From: Galeruca laticollis
Lineage: Eukaryota > Arthropoda > Insecta > Coleoptera > Chrysomelidae
Assembly (NCBI GenBank): GCA_963921935.1
Contig: OY998175.1
Span: 149,969,309-150,033,308 of the forward strand
Direction of reading: 5' to 3'
Length of the DNA stretch: 64,000 nt
Position 1 is the first letter of the stretch, and each line of letters opens with the position of its first letter. Position numbers and translations under genes: made by a program. The notes beneath the pieces are model-generated. The model saw only the letters and a list, made by a program, of their open reading frames with translations, had not been told where the DNA came from and did not search any database. Below are positions 30,687 through 42,426 of the stretch, in pieces.

Positions 30687-31778
30687 ATGGTTTATTTTTC
30701 GAATGAAGAATATGCTGATATGCATTTAGTTTTATGGGGAAGTACAATGTAACGCTCGTGCAGCAGAGCGAGGATATGCGGAAAAATTTCCAAACAGAAG
30801 GTATCCTGCAGCTTGCTCGCGCAATATTTGTAGCCGTACACCAAATATTAAGAGAGAGTGGCTCAGTAGTACCTAAAAATACTGAAACTGGTAGACGACC
30901 TGATGTGACAATGGAATACGAAGAAAGATATTTTGATTGAAATCGAAACTAATCCGGAGGTTAGCACCAGAAGACTCGCTGCTATGTATCCTGGCATTTT
31001 CAAGTCTTCCATATGGAATATTATTCATAAAGAAAATCTTCATCCTTTCCATTTTCAAAAAGTTCATGCCATGGTAGATGGTAATTTCCTTGCCCGCATA
31101 GATTTTCAAACTGGTAGCGGAACAAAAAAAAGCAGGATCCTAATTCCTTTTTCAATATTTTATTTTGCTTGCGATGAATCTACGTTTACCAGAGACGGAA
31201 TTTCTAATTCACATAATGCACATCATTATGCCTACATTGGTGATAATCCTCATGCAACAGTAGAGAAAAAGCACCAGCAAAGATTTAGTATAAATGTTTG
31301 GATAGGTGTAACCGGTAATCAGCTTCTGGGACCCGTAGGGCTTCCTAGCCGTTCAACAGGACAAGGATATATTAATTTCCTACAGAATATTTTACCTGAT
31401 TTAATAGATGAGGTTCCCCTGATGATTCGAACTAATTTATGGTTCATGTACGACGGCTGCCCAGCTCATTTTAGTAGAGAGGTTCGTCAATATCTCGACA
31501 ATAACTATTACGCTAAATGTATTGGAAGAGGTGGTCCAGATAATTTGTCCCAAGATCTCCAGATTTAAACCCCTATGATTTTTGTATTTGGGGTTATTTA
31601 AAATCATTAGTCTATGCTGTTCCAATAGAAACCCGTAATCAGCTGTGGCAAATAATTCAAAACGCTTGTATTGAAATTACAAATAATGCAGTAATTTTTG
31701 CAAAAATTAGACGATCTTTAGAGAAAAGAATAAATTTGTGTATTCAGACAAATGGTCGTCATGTAGAGCATCTATTGT
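30687..31778 (+). pseudogene. Mariner-like transposase with DUF4817-type DNA-binding domain
   Basis: ATG at 30687 opens VYFSNEEYADMHLV, the usual start of DUF4817 HTH transposases. After a frameshift near 30735 comes CNARAAERGYAEKFPNRR, then SGSVVPKNTETGRRPDV, then after a shift near 30925 EVSTRRLAAMYPG (second HTH). The catalytic domain shows FACDESTFTRDG (about 31158-31195), FMYDGCPAHFSREV (about 31444-31485) and, after a shift near 31548, PRSPDLNPYDFCIWGYLKSL. It ends GRHVEHLL with TGA at 31776-31778. All three acidic residues are kept. The spacing between the last two is about 41 residues, approximate because the frame is broken. At least four frameshifts inactivate it. Confidence 0.9.
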
Positions 31779-31938
31779 GAAATTAATTCTGTTATTTCTG
31801 TTGGTAATTATCTCTAACTTTGTTTTTTTCAATGTTGATTGTTGTTTTATACCCTCACGAAATAAAATTAATTCAAAATTTCCAAAACAATGTAAGCAAC
31901 TTAATACTTACGACTTTTGTTACCAGTATCTGTACAAT

Positions 31939-32440
31939 TTGTTGATTTTTCAAAGCCAACTTGATATTACAGATTATAATCCAACATGATTTTATGTAAG
32001 AAACACAAAAAGTTTAAATCTATTTTTCTCGAAAACGGTTCATGATATCGATTTGGAAGAAGTGAACATTTATAATAAAAATTATCTTGAATTTTCCAAA
32101 TTCGGTGTCGGATACATAAAAAACTTGAAAATATATTTTTTTAATAAAAATACCTATTGGTCCCCCCAACTGACACGCTTGTGATGGATCTGGTAAAAAT
32201 TTATTTACAGCAAACGACTGGTTTGTAACTGTTTATTGATTATACCAAGTTTGAATATTCTAAGTAACGGTATTTTTTAGTAATTTGAAGAAAACTCACT
32301 TGAGGACATCTTGTTCAAAGGGCTGTATCTCCCTTAGGAAGCATTTTCGGATTAGGGTAATTTGAGCTAAATCGACTTAAAATCACCTCTAGTAATTGTA
32401 GTTTCCGTTTGGTAGGAGAGTTTCTGGACACTTTGTATAA
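31939..32440 (-). repeat. Right long terminal inverted repeat
   Basis: Reverse complement of 30100-30596, ending in GGACACTTTGTATA at the outer boundary. Confidence 0.93.
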
Positions 32441-34058
32441 GAGTATCCCAATTTTTATTTCATTCCAATGAATAAAAAATTGGAACAACAAGAAAAATAG
32501 TCTGGGTTAGATTTAATATTAAAACCTACATTCGTGTCGATAGTAATATACCGACCAACTCAATGAAATATACATATTATAAATTTAAATTGACCTATAT
32601 TACTTTCCCGCACTAGTGCCATTTTCAAAGCTAAAATGCGTGCATGAAAGTGAGTAAAAACGCGCAGTCGTAGAAAAAATTGATGTACGACTCTGTTAAG
32701 ATTTGCAATTTACAGCTTTCAGAGATTATTGTTTGAAGGTAGTGAGTCAAGACGAAATAACTTGGAACGAGCTATACCTTTCTTTTGATGGCACAGTCGG
32801 TTTTCTGAGTTAACTTTTGCCATAAAGAATGTTCTAACGCTTGGCTTAAACTGTCAACAATCGTTTTAAGTTGACCTTCATTTTTTAACGACAAATAAGC
32901 CTGTTTTTATATCAAATAACAAGTTGAAAATGACTATTGTAATACACGACAAAGCCATTGTTAGCTCACAGCTATTCGGAATTAAATAAAGACATTTTAT
33001 ATAATAAATTTGGCACCCGTTGGGCAAAATTTTTATAGTAGCGACGACGCCTCACATAAATAACCGTGTTTGAAAATATTGTCATAGCTTTAAAAGGATT
33101 AAAATAACAGGTAGGTAGCGTGTATCTGTGCCTTTAGGACTTCTGAATATAGTTCAATAAAAATCTGTTAAGTACGTCCCAAATTTTATATATAATAGAT
33201 ATGACCGCAAACTTCTTTTATATGGTAGTAATAATTTCAGGGCTTTATTTTTTAGATACGCTTTCACTTAAATAGTAACTATACACTCTTCAAAAAACTG
33301 GGGCACTTTAAAATTATAGTGGTTAAAGTGAGAGCTATTCCAAAAAATAATGTAAAATATTGTGTGACTGAACCACTTTTTTTCCAAATTTAGTGTTTAA
33401 ATTTCTCACGATGACCTAAACTGTTATTTACAGTTCTAAGAAAAAGTACACCAGTGTTCAAAAGTTTTGAAATAGCTCGTTAAAATGAAATCAAAGTTTG
33501 ATAAAAACTAAGCCAAATAAAATGCAAACTCAATATACAATATGAAATAATGATAATGATATTGCTGTTAGGGTTGAAATGAATATTTACAAAACAAGAT
33601 AATGAACCAAAGTGAAGAAGATATCATTATAGATAACACCACCATAGAAAAGGTAGAACCATATATATTGCGATAATTTGATAATTACAGATTTATTTAT
33701 ATATAATTTTGAATATTATACCTTATTATAGTCTATTATTATGTAAGAGGGAGTAATAAAACCTTATTTTTAATGCAAAACCTAAGGTTATTTTAAATAT
33801 TATTACAAAATAATCTAAATATTTCCTGAAATTTTCATAAATGTACCGGAGCTAATACAAGGTTTTGGTCTTTTATTGGCCTTTTATAACCATAAGCTGT
33901 ACAGAACAATAGAAAAAGGTTTGTACAGGTCAAAAAACATGTGTATTAAAGACTACATAGCCGTATAATAAGATTGTTTTCAATAAGTACATATTTGTCA
34001 ATAGAGGTTTGAAATTTTGTTTTATTTTAATTCCAAGAATCTCTTACAGTAATCGAAC
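32441..34058. other. Unassigned DNA
   Basis: No supported coding frame. ACACTCTTCAAAAAACTGGGGC near 33280-33305 resembles a mariner-type end, but no partner was found. Confidence 0.4.
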
Positions 34059-34090
34059 TATACTGCCGTGCTAAGCACAAAAGGGGTAAC
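34059..34090 (+). repeat. Left terminal inverted repeat of the unassigned transposon
   Basis: TATACTGCCGTGCTAAGCAC followed by AAAAGGGGTAAC. The right end has the same 20 bases in reverse complement and then TAGGAGGGTAAC. Confidence 0.85.
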
Positions 34091-34250
34091 AACACTTTTT
34101 ACTAAAACTGAGTTGGTGTCGCTAAGTGATTCTGTACTATTATCCCTAAGTCCTACTAGAGTATTTTAGCTGTATATGTAAGCTAAAGTGTTTAAAAACG
34201 TTAATTAACATTTTTATTTGGCTTCCTAAGCTAAATATGTAACTTACAAA

Positions 34251-34500
34251 TACTAAGGTAACATAAGGGTATCTACCGTAGTTACGGCTAAATGGCTTAT
34301 GATTCCGTAGATACGACTTTTATACTCTAGTTTTAAACAAGATACGGTTTGTTATTCTAGTCTATTTGCATCAAAATACCTTATAATACTAAGGTAACAT
34401 AAGGGTATATACCATAGTTACAGCTATTTTCGCCTATGATTGGGTAGATACAACTTTTATACTCTAGTTTCAAGCAAGATACGGCTTTTTATTCTTAGTA
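34251..34500 (+). repeat. Two tandem copies of a 136-bp unit
   Basis: TACTAAGGTAACATAAGGGT begins both at 34251 and at 34387. The copies share ACTTTTATACTCTAGTTT and AAGATACGG and differ by scattered substitutions. They lie between the left inverted repeat and the ORF. The unit contains short inverted words such as TAGTTACGGCTA. Confidence 0.88.
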
Positions 34501-34747
34501 TTTTGGAATTTTTAACCAGCAGGCTAAGAAGTTTTGTTTCACTATGTTGCTTTGAACAGACAAGTGTTAGTTGTATGTCAGTGTTTTGTTTTTTAGTGGA
34601 TATTACCTACGTATCTTCATTAAATAACTTCCAACTACTGATAATAGTGGGTGTTCAGACAGCTGCGAATTACTTCTACAAAAATACAGTAAGTTCTACT
34701 AAAAAAACTGAGACAAAATCTAATTTGTAGGTTAAGTTCAGTCTTAA

Positions 34748-36974
34748 ATGACTTATCGAGGATGGAAAATTTTAGATATGTGCTCTAAAAAGGCACAAGA
34801 AATAGATTTAAATACCAAGGATAGTATTTTTCAAGTTGTACTACTGTAGCAGAATTACCCGATGAAGAGAAACGCTTAGAAGTAAGTGATCCAAATGTAA
34901 TTTCAAACTCTGATGCTGTAGATAAAAGCTTAGCAATTGTGATTCCCATTGTGAATTATTTTGAATTATGTAATGACATTTGCTCAACTGTAAATACTCA
35001 AGACAACATAGCGAGCTGTTCAACAGTTGTCGACAGTGTTTCTCCTGTAATTTCTTACATGAATTTAACTGATATTTCAATTATAGTTCAGACCAGTCCC
35101 AATGATATTGTTAACCAAATCAGTAACAGTGGTGGCGTACTCACACAAGTTTTAAGTGATAACGATTTAGAGCAAATTCAGGTAGATACCTTTTTTAATA
35201 ATGCTACATCTGAGTTAGAAAATCACTACGAACATGGAATTGTATTAGAACATGTTCAGAATCCAGCTACCAATAATAACAAAATTAATGGCGAATCTTC
35301 AATTTCCGTGGATGCTTTAGCATGTTCATCTTAACTACAATAAACCTCAAGTGATACTACAAAAGCAGGCAACCTTCGAAAGTGAAGACGCTTTTTATAT
35401 ACGCCTACAGAGAGACGTGAACAAAAAAAGAAGAGAATAAAATTTTTGCAGTCTATTAAAAATGCATGTCCTATAAAATGTAAAATATACTGCTTAAAAG
35501 AAATATCCGAGGAAAGGCGTTTACAAATGAACACAGAATACTGGGCAAGAACAAAAAGCGTTTGTTCTTGGATGTATAAGCAAAACAGAAGAAAAGTGCA
35601 GAACACTAGGATCTGATTCTCGACGATCTGTAACAAATCAGTACTTTTTAAAAAATCAACATGGAAAATCTGCACGTGTGTGCAAGACTTTTTTTCTGAC
35701 CACTCTTGGTTATGCCAAAACCAATGACAAAATATTGCAGAATCTATCTAAAGAAAATAAACTCTCTCCAGCTTGCGATAGAAGGAAGGGACGAATCTAG
35801 GAAATCCAAGTAGTTCATACAGTAATTCAAGATCATATAGAATCATTTGAGCCTACTGTGGCACATTATAGACGAGAACATGCTCCAAATAGGAGGTACT
35901 TGCTAAGCGATTTAACTGTGAACCAAATGTATCATGATTTAAGTCAAGAAACACCGTGATTTCAAATGCTCGTATGATTTATATCGTGCTGACGTGTCTT
36001 AATTAAACATATCTTTTGTTAAACTTGGGCACGAAGAATGCGAGCAGTGTGAGCATTTCCATCTCCGCCCACACAATAAGGAAAACCTCGAACCAGGTTA
36101 CAAAGATTGTCAGATTTGGGCTGCGCATATTAAAAAAGTTGAGGTAGCCTGGAAAGAATACAGAAAGAACGCAGAAAAGAAATAAGAAGATGAAATAATC
36201 TACTCTGTGGACTTACAAAAAGTGACTATGCTGCCACGTCGTGACATGTTTAAATCAGTTGTGTTTACTCAAAGGTTATATGTTTATAATGAAAGTTTTG
36301 TACCTTTCGGTAAGAAAAGCAAGTTACAGTCTTGCTTGTGGCATGAAGCAGTACAAGGAAGAAAAAAAGAAGGTATTATTAGTTCCGTTTACAAATTTCT
36401 ACCCACAACAGCCAGGGATATGAAAAGTGTCGTTTTGTGGATGGACAATTGCACCTCCCCAAACAAGAACTGGACTTTTCACATTTTTTTAAATTGTAAA
36501 CTGTCCTATCATTGGTGTGGAAACTATACAAATAAAGTACTTTGATTCGGGACATACATTCATGTCGGCAGATTCCTTCCACCATCGTGTCGAGAGTTAC
36601 TGCTGTTAAAATGTAACTGAAAGACTTCCTTCAGTGGAAAGACTACTCAGCCCGTAAAAAGATCATCAGCAATTGTGAACGGCCATATCTTCATAACATG
36701 GTACAGGTTCAAGCTATTTGTTACTTACAAGGCTGAACTAGATGGACCCGGGAAACAACTTGAGTTTTTAAACGCCAAAGCTGTGGAAACGGGAATTTAT
36801 TTACCACTACCTTACTTGAATCCACGAGTAATTTCTAGACAGCGTCAAACTTCAATCATAAATAATCTGCTGCAGAGCAAGGATAGTATTGTTCCAGAAA
36901 ATCGGCTTACGTTTTGGTATGAACTTCCTTTGACACCCAACGATGGCGCAGATATGGAGAATGACAATGATTAA
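34748..36974 (+). pseudogene. Transposase-like protein, Cys/His-rich, family not named
   Basis: ATG at 34748 starts MTYRGWKILDMCSKKAQEID. An acidic, low-complexity stretch follows (34939-35334). The conserved part begins at about 35380. FFLTTLGYAKTNDKILQNL (about 35690-35745) leads to ESFEPTVAHYRREHAPNRRY (about 35845-35900), KLGHEECEQCEHFHLRPH (about 36025-36075, CX2C plus His), VDLQKVTMLPRRDMF (36207-36250), YNESFVPFGKKSK (about 36290-36325), VVLWMDNCTSPNKNW (about 36430-36475) and DSGHTFMSADSFHHRVES (about 36545-36597). It ends at 36974. The acidic residues in the D-x-Q-K, D-N-C and H-T-x-M blocks could form a DDE/RNase H-like site (inference). Several frameshifts and stops break it. Confidence 0.7.
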
Positions 36975-37394
36975 TTAATACTTATATTCATGATATTGTT
37001 ACTTTTTAGTTTTCTGTTGATAGTTTTCCTTTCTAATAAAAATAAACGTTTTATTTTTGCAACAATGATCGTCATAGTTTCTTAAGATAAATATTTTTAG
37101 CAAAGGATAAGATGGAATCTGATGCAATTATATAATAATAGCTTCAACGTTTTCTACGGGCTTACTTACTAGGCTTCATAGCAGTAACTACATTTTACTT
37201 GGGCAATATGGCCGTAGATACCACCATAACAATCTAGTACAGTGCAGTTACGACCGAAATGATTAGTAATTCCCAGTTAAGTTAAATTTGATTATTTTCG
37301 TAACTAAATTATTAATAATAGTGATTCATTATAGGTGAAATGTTTTTCTATATTTGAATTCAGCAGAAAAAAGTGAGTTAAAAAAAGCAAAAGC

Positions 37395-37680
37395 AAGTGT
37401 TTGCGCTACCCTCTTAGTTTCGATAAAATTCGGCGCGCCGCTCATGGATTATTTCATTAAATTTCAAAACTGAGTTCTTGTACATTTTGATAAAGGACTA
37501 ATTCTGGTCATTAACGTTAACGTTTTCGCTGAGGAACAGTTCGTTCTAAAATAACTCTTTAATTCTCTCATTGTAAAACCGCAAAATCAGTTAAAACCGC
37601 GACGTGTGTCAAGCTCTTTTATTTTGTATTAACCTTTTATTCGCAAATATAGACATTGTAATAAACTTTAGTTAGTGTCA
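37395..37680. repeat. Copy A of a dispersed repeat (inverted copy at 46780-47060)
   Basis: The segment containing GGCGCGCCGCTCATG, TTTTCGCTGAGGAACAGTTCG, CGCGACGTGTGTC and TTCGCAAATATAGACATTG recurs in reverse complement at 46780-47060. It lies inside the unassigned transposon just before its right inverted repeat. It is not coding. Confidence 0.85.
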
Positions 37681-37938
37681 CAAAGGCCAGGACTATAGTT
37701 AAAAGTTCGATTGTGAAAACTCATAGTGTGTTGCAGACACCGGTACCTTTGGTAAGTACATTTAAAAAGGAGTTTATTGTATATGTTGTCTATTCGCTAA
37801 TTGCATAACCGTCACAACTACAGTTCATTGTTTTTAGAGCTAACAGCAAGTTATTACATAAAATAAAATTGAAAAAGCAATAAATCAAAATAAAGTTCTT
37901 GCTTTCTCAATTGTAGCTTTGCTGCAGTTACCCTCCTA

Positions 37939-37958
37939 GTGCTTAGCACGGCAGTATA
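37939..37958 (-). repeat. Right terminal inverted repeat of the unassigned transposon
   Basis: GTGCTTAGCACGGCAGTATA, exact reverse complement of 34059-34078. Confidence 0.85.
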
Positions 37959-38070
37959 AGTGGATAAATACCTTCCCAACAAATTTCACTGAAAATGCGA
38001 TTGTAGGTTTTTCTATTTAGTGAGTAGGTCCATGTTGTGTATTCTTAACAGTTTACTAAAAGTAGTTTAG

Positions 38071-39195
38071 TTGCAACTTGCAAAGGGCAGTGTGCAGTCT
38101 ATTGTGAATTCTAGTGTGATTAAGGAAAATTTGGAAGGGCCGCGTAAACGCCTAACGTCTACGATTTACAGAGTGATTAAAGAAGAGAAATGTGGCGAGT
38201 TTCAAACAGCAAGTATAGCTCCAGGAAAATCAAAATTTGAAATAGAAAATCGTTTGAACGGAAGACTTCGAGGAAAGTGCATGCGTGCTACTTTAGAGAA
38301 TTTCCGAACAGTAGACAAAGTTCTTGCCATGTTTCGAGATGATAAGGATTTCCCTGAAATCAGTCGAAGCACACTATGGAAACCATTAAGAGAAATAGCA
38401 TTTCAGAAAGTCTATTTTAATAGGAAGAAGCTGTATTGTAGTATGGAGAAGAAATTTCCTGAGGACTATAAAAGAAATGACAAACCAAACAAGAAATACA
38501 TTTTATTTATATGAAATATGGATCAACGAGGGACATATACCAAATAATTGGCAAGATGAAACTGTTACAAGAAGACAGGCTTTTTTAAATAATATATCTA
38601 CTGGTTTAAATCCACCATCAGGAAAGGGGCGCAGACTGATAATAGTACACATCGGCAGTTCAAACGGTTATGTTAAAAGTGGTTTATTGACTTTTGAATC
38701 TATTCGTACCGGTGACTACCATGAGAATATGAATGTTGATGTCTCTAAAGAATGTTTCGAACAAATGATAGATCTTCTTACTGAGAACTGTATAATAGTA
38801 ATGGATAATGCAAGTTATCACTCGAGACTTTTAAAAAAATTGTCCACAACTAAGTGGTTAAAAACAGAATCGGCTAAATTCAAAGAATATTAAGTTCCAT
38901 CACGGTTCTGTGAGAAAAGAACTGTATTCTTTGTGTTTCCTTCATAAAAAAAAGTTCAAGAAATATGAAATCGCAAAAAATCAAGGTATGACGGTGGTTA
39001 GATAATCACCATTTCATTGGGAATTAAACCCGATTGAACTGGTATAGGCCCAGGTAAAGGGAGAAGTTACAAGAAAAAATAATTGTTTCAAAATGATTGA
39101 TGTTAAACAGTTGTTTCTGGAGTCTGTAAATAATGTGAATCCTGAAAACTGGGAAAAGGCAGTAGATCATACGATTAACGAAGAATATTTGTAAG
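38071..39195 (+). pseudogene. IS630-like transposase, near-complete but mutated
   Basis: The frame 38071-38514 contains the N-terminal HTH (RLTSTIYRVIKEEKCGEF) and EISRSTLWKPLREIAFQKVY. After a shift near 38490 the catalytic half continues to 38893 and then brokenly to a TAA at 39193-39195. The first catalytic motif reads YLYEIWINEGH where the copy at 25.5 kb has YLDETW, so the Asp is lost. VMDNASYHSRLL (about 38800-38835) keeps the second Asp. SPFHWELNPIELV (about 39008-39045) keeps the Glu and is followed by a TAG. STGLNPPSGKGRRLIIVHIG and RTGDYHENMN are family-specific blocks. Confidence 0.85.
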
Positions 39196-39284
39196 AAATA
39201 ACTCTACTTATACCGGTAAATTTTTATATTAAAATTATTATTTATGAACGTAACGTTGTTTAAAAGTCAAAATTTAAACCCTCA

Positions 39285-39890
39285 TACCTAAATAACCAGT
39301 ATGACACAGCTGTTGACGGCTGGTCAACCGGTTTAAAAATGCCATCTGGAAAAGGCCGTCGTTTGATAATTTCACATATAGGAAGTGATAGCAGATTTGT
39401 GTTAGCTGGTGAATGAATATTTAAGTCCAAAAACACGGGTGACTACCATGAAGAGATGAACGCATAGGTGTACGAGAAGTGGTTTGGACGCATTACTGAA
39501 AATTTGGAACCGGGATTTGTCGTCGTTATGGTTAATGCTCCTTATCACAGTGGACACTGCGAAAAAAGGCCCCACAGGCATGGAGAAAAGCTCAAATTCA
39601 AGTATCCCTTACGATAAAAGCAGTTTAAAGAACGAATTGCTTCAAATTGTGAGGATACGTGCCTATAAATATAAAAAACTTGCTGTAGATAAATTAGCAT
39701 TGATCCGTGGAATTACTATATTAAGATTACCCCGTATTATTGTGAGTTAAATCGAATTGATTTGATTTTGGTACAAGTTAAAGGGAATGTGGCACGGGAA
39801 AATCGAACGTCTAAGTTAGCCTTCTTAAGAAATCATTGGAACGAGTGACAACAGAAAACTGTAGCAAGTGTATTGCTAATGTTCAAAACG
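39285..39890 (+). pseudogene. Second, different IS630-like transposase fragment
   Basis: This reads WSTGLKMPSGKGRRLIISHI (about 39323-39382), NTGDYHEEMNA (about 39434-39466), VVVMVNAPYHSGHC (about 39520-39560) and CELNRIDLILVQVKGNVA (about 39740-39795). The blocks repeat the catalytic half of the transposase just upstream but differ at many positions, so it is a paralogous family rather than a duplicate. The second catalytic Asp is Val and the Glu of N-P-I-E-L is Asp. Confidence 0.8.
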
Positions 39891-41519
39891 AAGAAAATAA
39901 AATGTGGGATTCTGATATTATGGCTGATAAAGGTATCGATTATATTATTATCAATGTCGGTAATAGTGATATTGATGATGATATGGAAAATCGGGAAATG
40001 ACAAAGGGTGAGTTCTAACGTTGTTTTTCGGTGTTACGAGTTTTATTTTCTTAATTATTATTATTGTACCTAGGATTTCCCTTATTCTTTCTTTTTAATT
40101 GAAGAATTCTCACTATTCTGTAAATGTTTCCCTCGTCCAAAAAATGTAGCAAGCTATTTTTAACCCCGCAAAAAAACGTCCATGCCACTGTGCAAGATCT
40201 ATATCGGTACCGGCGGAGGTAACTGCACTTTTCAAACTTTTTGGTTTTATTATACCTATTCAATGTTGAAAAGGGTACCTTGAACATTAAAAATAATATT
40301 GATTTGGCAAAATGTCTTGAGTCACGAGCTTCTTTGAAAAGGCTGTCAGATGGTTTCCTCGCAAAAAAATCCCGAGTTTTTCAAAGAGAACAATCGAGAA
40401 AATTTCATCAGAAGCCCCAGATGAAATATATTTAAGTACGAACGTAGGAGTATACTGAAAATTATCTATACTGGAACTATTTTTTAATTTGTATTTTAGG
40501 TTGTACTTATCATTGCAGTCGCTGGGGCTTGTAGATGTGATTAGCACATCAACAATTCATTGGAATTCTCAAGTTCGGTTAAATGATAGAAGAAATTGCT
40601 ACTTTTCTGGAACTAACCCATGTGAAAGAGTATACTGGGCACTGTTTACGCAGAGCCTCGGCCACGTTGCTGGTGCATTCTGGTTGAGATATAACAATGT
40701 TGAAGCAGCATGAGGGGTAGAAGGAGAAGGGCTATATGGAGGATTCGCTATCCAATAAGTCGACCATTTCCAATAAAATATTTCCAGGTGCTTCCGGAGT
40801 ATCAAGTGTTGATACTAATATTGTTGATTTCACGAAAAAGAAGGGAAATGTGGAGAGGTCGATTGTATTGAGTAATTGTTCACAATAAATGTTTCTAATA
40901 AGTAAACGTTTCCTGTTGTAGTTGTAATATAATAAAACCCATTTTGTGGAATTTTTTTTTCAAAACTCTATCATTTTGTGTTCAGCCAATGGCATTGTCA
41001 ATTTTGATTATCAATTTGATTGAAATTATTACTTGGAACGATGCGCAGCAACAAACTTTTCCTGACTTACCCTGCTTTTTAACTAGGAAGACTCTTTCAA
41101 TAAACCTGAATCACGCCACTAGAAATCACTAAAAAAGATACTAGATTGGGAGCGATTACATAAAATACTAGTCATACTAAAATTATACAGTCTGTAATGA
41201 TGAACCACAAACTAAATAATAACTAGGCTAATAGACTTATCGTGACCGAGCGTATGCATAATATTGAAAACTAGAGAACAATATAACTAATTGTAAAATT
41301 AAATCTACAAATATTTCCAAGGTCGGTGACTACTTTTGTAAGAAGGTTAATAGCAATAATTTTTTTCAAAATGGTTATATCTGAGTCGTTTCTGTAGATC
41401 TGTAGATAATTGAGAATAAAGCAGCCACAGTAGACGAAAATAGAATGGAATGGAATTGACAGAGCAGAGAAACGAAAATTAGGCTTTAAGTTATATGAGA
41501 AATGAAGGTTCCCATGGTA
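39891..41519. other. Unassigned DNA
   Basis: Short frames on both strands are not supported by any motif. No terminal repeats could be paired. I see nothing else. Confidence 0.45.
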
Positions 41520-42426
41520 ATTGTAGTCACACCCGGTGGGTGTCTTGTCGATCCATTTATCATGGGGGATCAGTCCATTATAGTATTTTTTCCTATACCT
41601 AGATATTGTGATGTGACTTAGTTTTTTCGACGATTTTTGGCCACAACTGTCTATCTTTTACTTTATTTTTCGCTTCCTTAATATTCATGATATTTAAATC
41701 CGCGTTCACTTGGTTTTCGCATCTTGTTTTAGGTCTTCTCCTTGCTCTACAACTGGTATCCATTCTGTTATTTTTCTTAGTGCTTCATCTCCACTTTTCT
41801 ATAAATGTGGCCGTACCATCCCAATCTGCGTGCTTTCATAAATTTTACTATGTGTTCCCCATTATTTTTTGCACAATTTCATAATTCATTAGTCTTCCCA
41901 TTTCTCCATCTCCTGTTTAAACTAGTCAGTAAATTATCCTCATAATTTTTCTCTCGAATATCCTTAATTTATTTTCTTCTTTTTTTGTTAGTTTCGCTAT
42001 TTCAGCGCCATAGGTCCACCACTAGTCGAATCGCCGCCTTGTATACTTTTGTGGTGTTACTATTTTTTTTATTTTGAAGGTATCCTTTGTATCTGAAGAA
42101 GGCTCTATCTCCTGATCGTATCCGCTTCTAATGTTCTATCGTTATCTCCTTTTAAGTAGATACCTAAATACTTGAAACTTGTCACTACTTCGTATTTGTA
42201 TTCTCTTATCTTAATTGTCTGCGGTTGAACTGTATTTCTCTTGATTTACCTTCAGTCCTCTCTTTTCAGCTTAAATTATCAATTTTTAAGATGTCTTCGA
42301 GTTCTTTTAAATTTCTTGATATTATCGCTAAATCATCTGCATAAGCTAGTATTTGTGTTATTTTTGTTATTATGGTACCTCTTAAACTAACAGCTCTGAT
42401 GACTCCATCTAATGCAATATTAAAAT

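Larger units (their letters stand above)
30100..32440 (+). mobile_element. Mariner-like transposon with about 500-bp terminal inverted repeats
   Basis: The left end (30100-30596) and the reverse complement of the right end (31939-32440) match over essentially their whole length with modest divergence, including GGTGATTTTAAGTCGATTTA/GCTAAATCGACTTAAAATC and CCAAATTCGGTGTCGGATAC. The ends read TAGGGTGTCCAGAAACTCTC and TACAAAGTGTCCAGAAACTC. A TA dinucleotide at each end fits the TA target of the superfamily. The 1.3 kb between the repeats carry one transposase on the plus strand. Confidence 0.93.
34059..37958 (+). mobile_element. Terminal-inverted-repeat transposon of unassigned superfamily
   Basis: The left end TATACTGCCGTGCTAAGCAC (34059-34078) and the reverse complement of the right end (37939-37958) match exactly over 20 bases. 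Similarity then continues over about a dozen more bases (GGGTAAC). The 3.9-kb interior carries one large decayed plus-strand ORF (34748-36974). No direct target duplication is convincing beside the repeats, so the exact outer base is uncertain by 1-3 bp. Confidence 0.8.

Noticed and set aside
33280..33310. Mariner-type terminus near 33.29 kb as the end of a delimited element
   Set aside because: No matching inverted end or transposase could be found within several kilobases.
36241..36423. Second overlapping frame inside the unassigned transposase
   Set aside because: The adjacent frame carries the patterned motifs (V-D-L-Q-K-V-T-M-L-P-R, W-M-D-N-C), so this one is a shadow.
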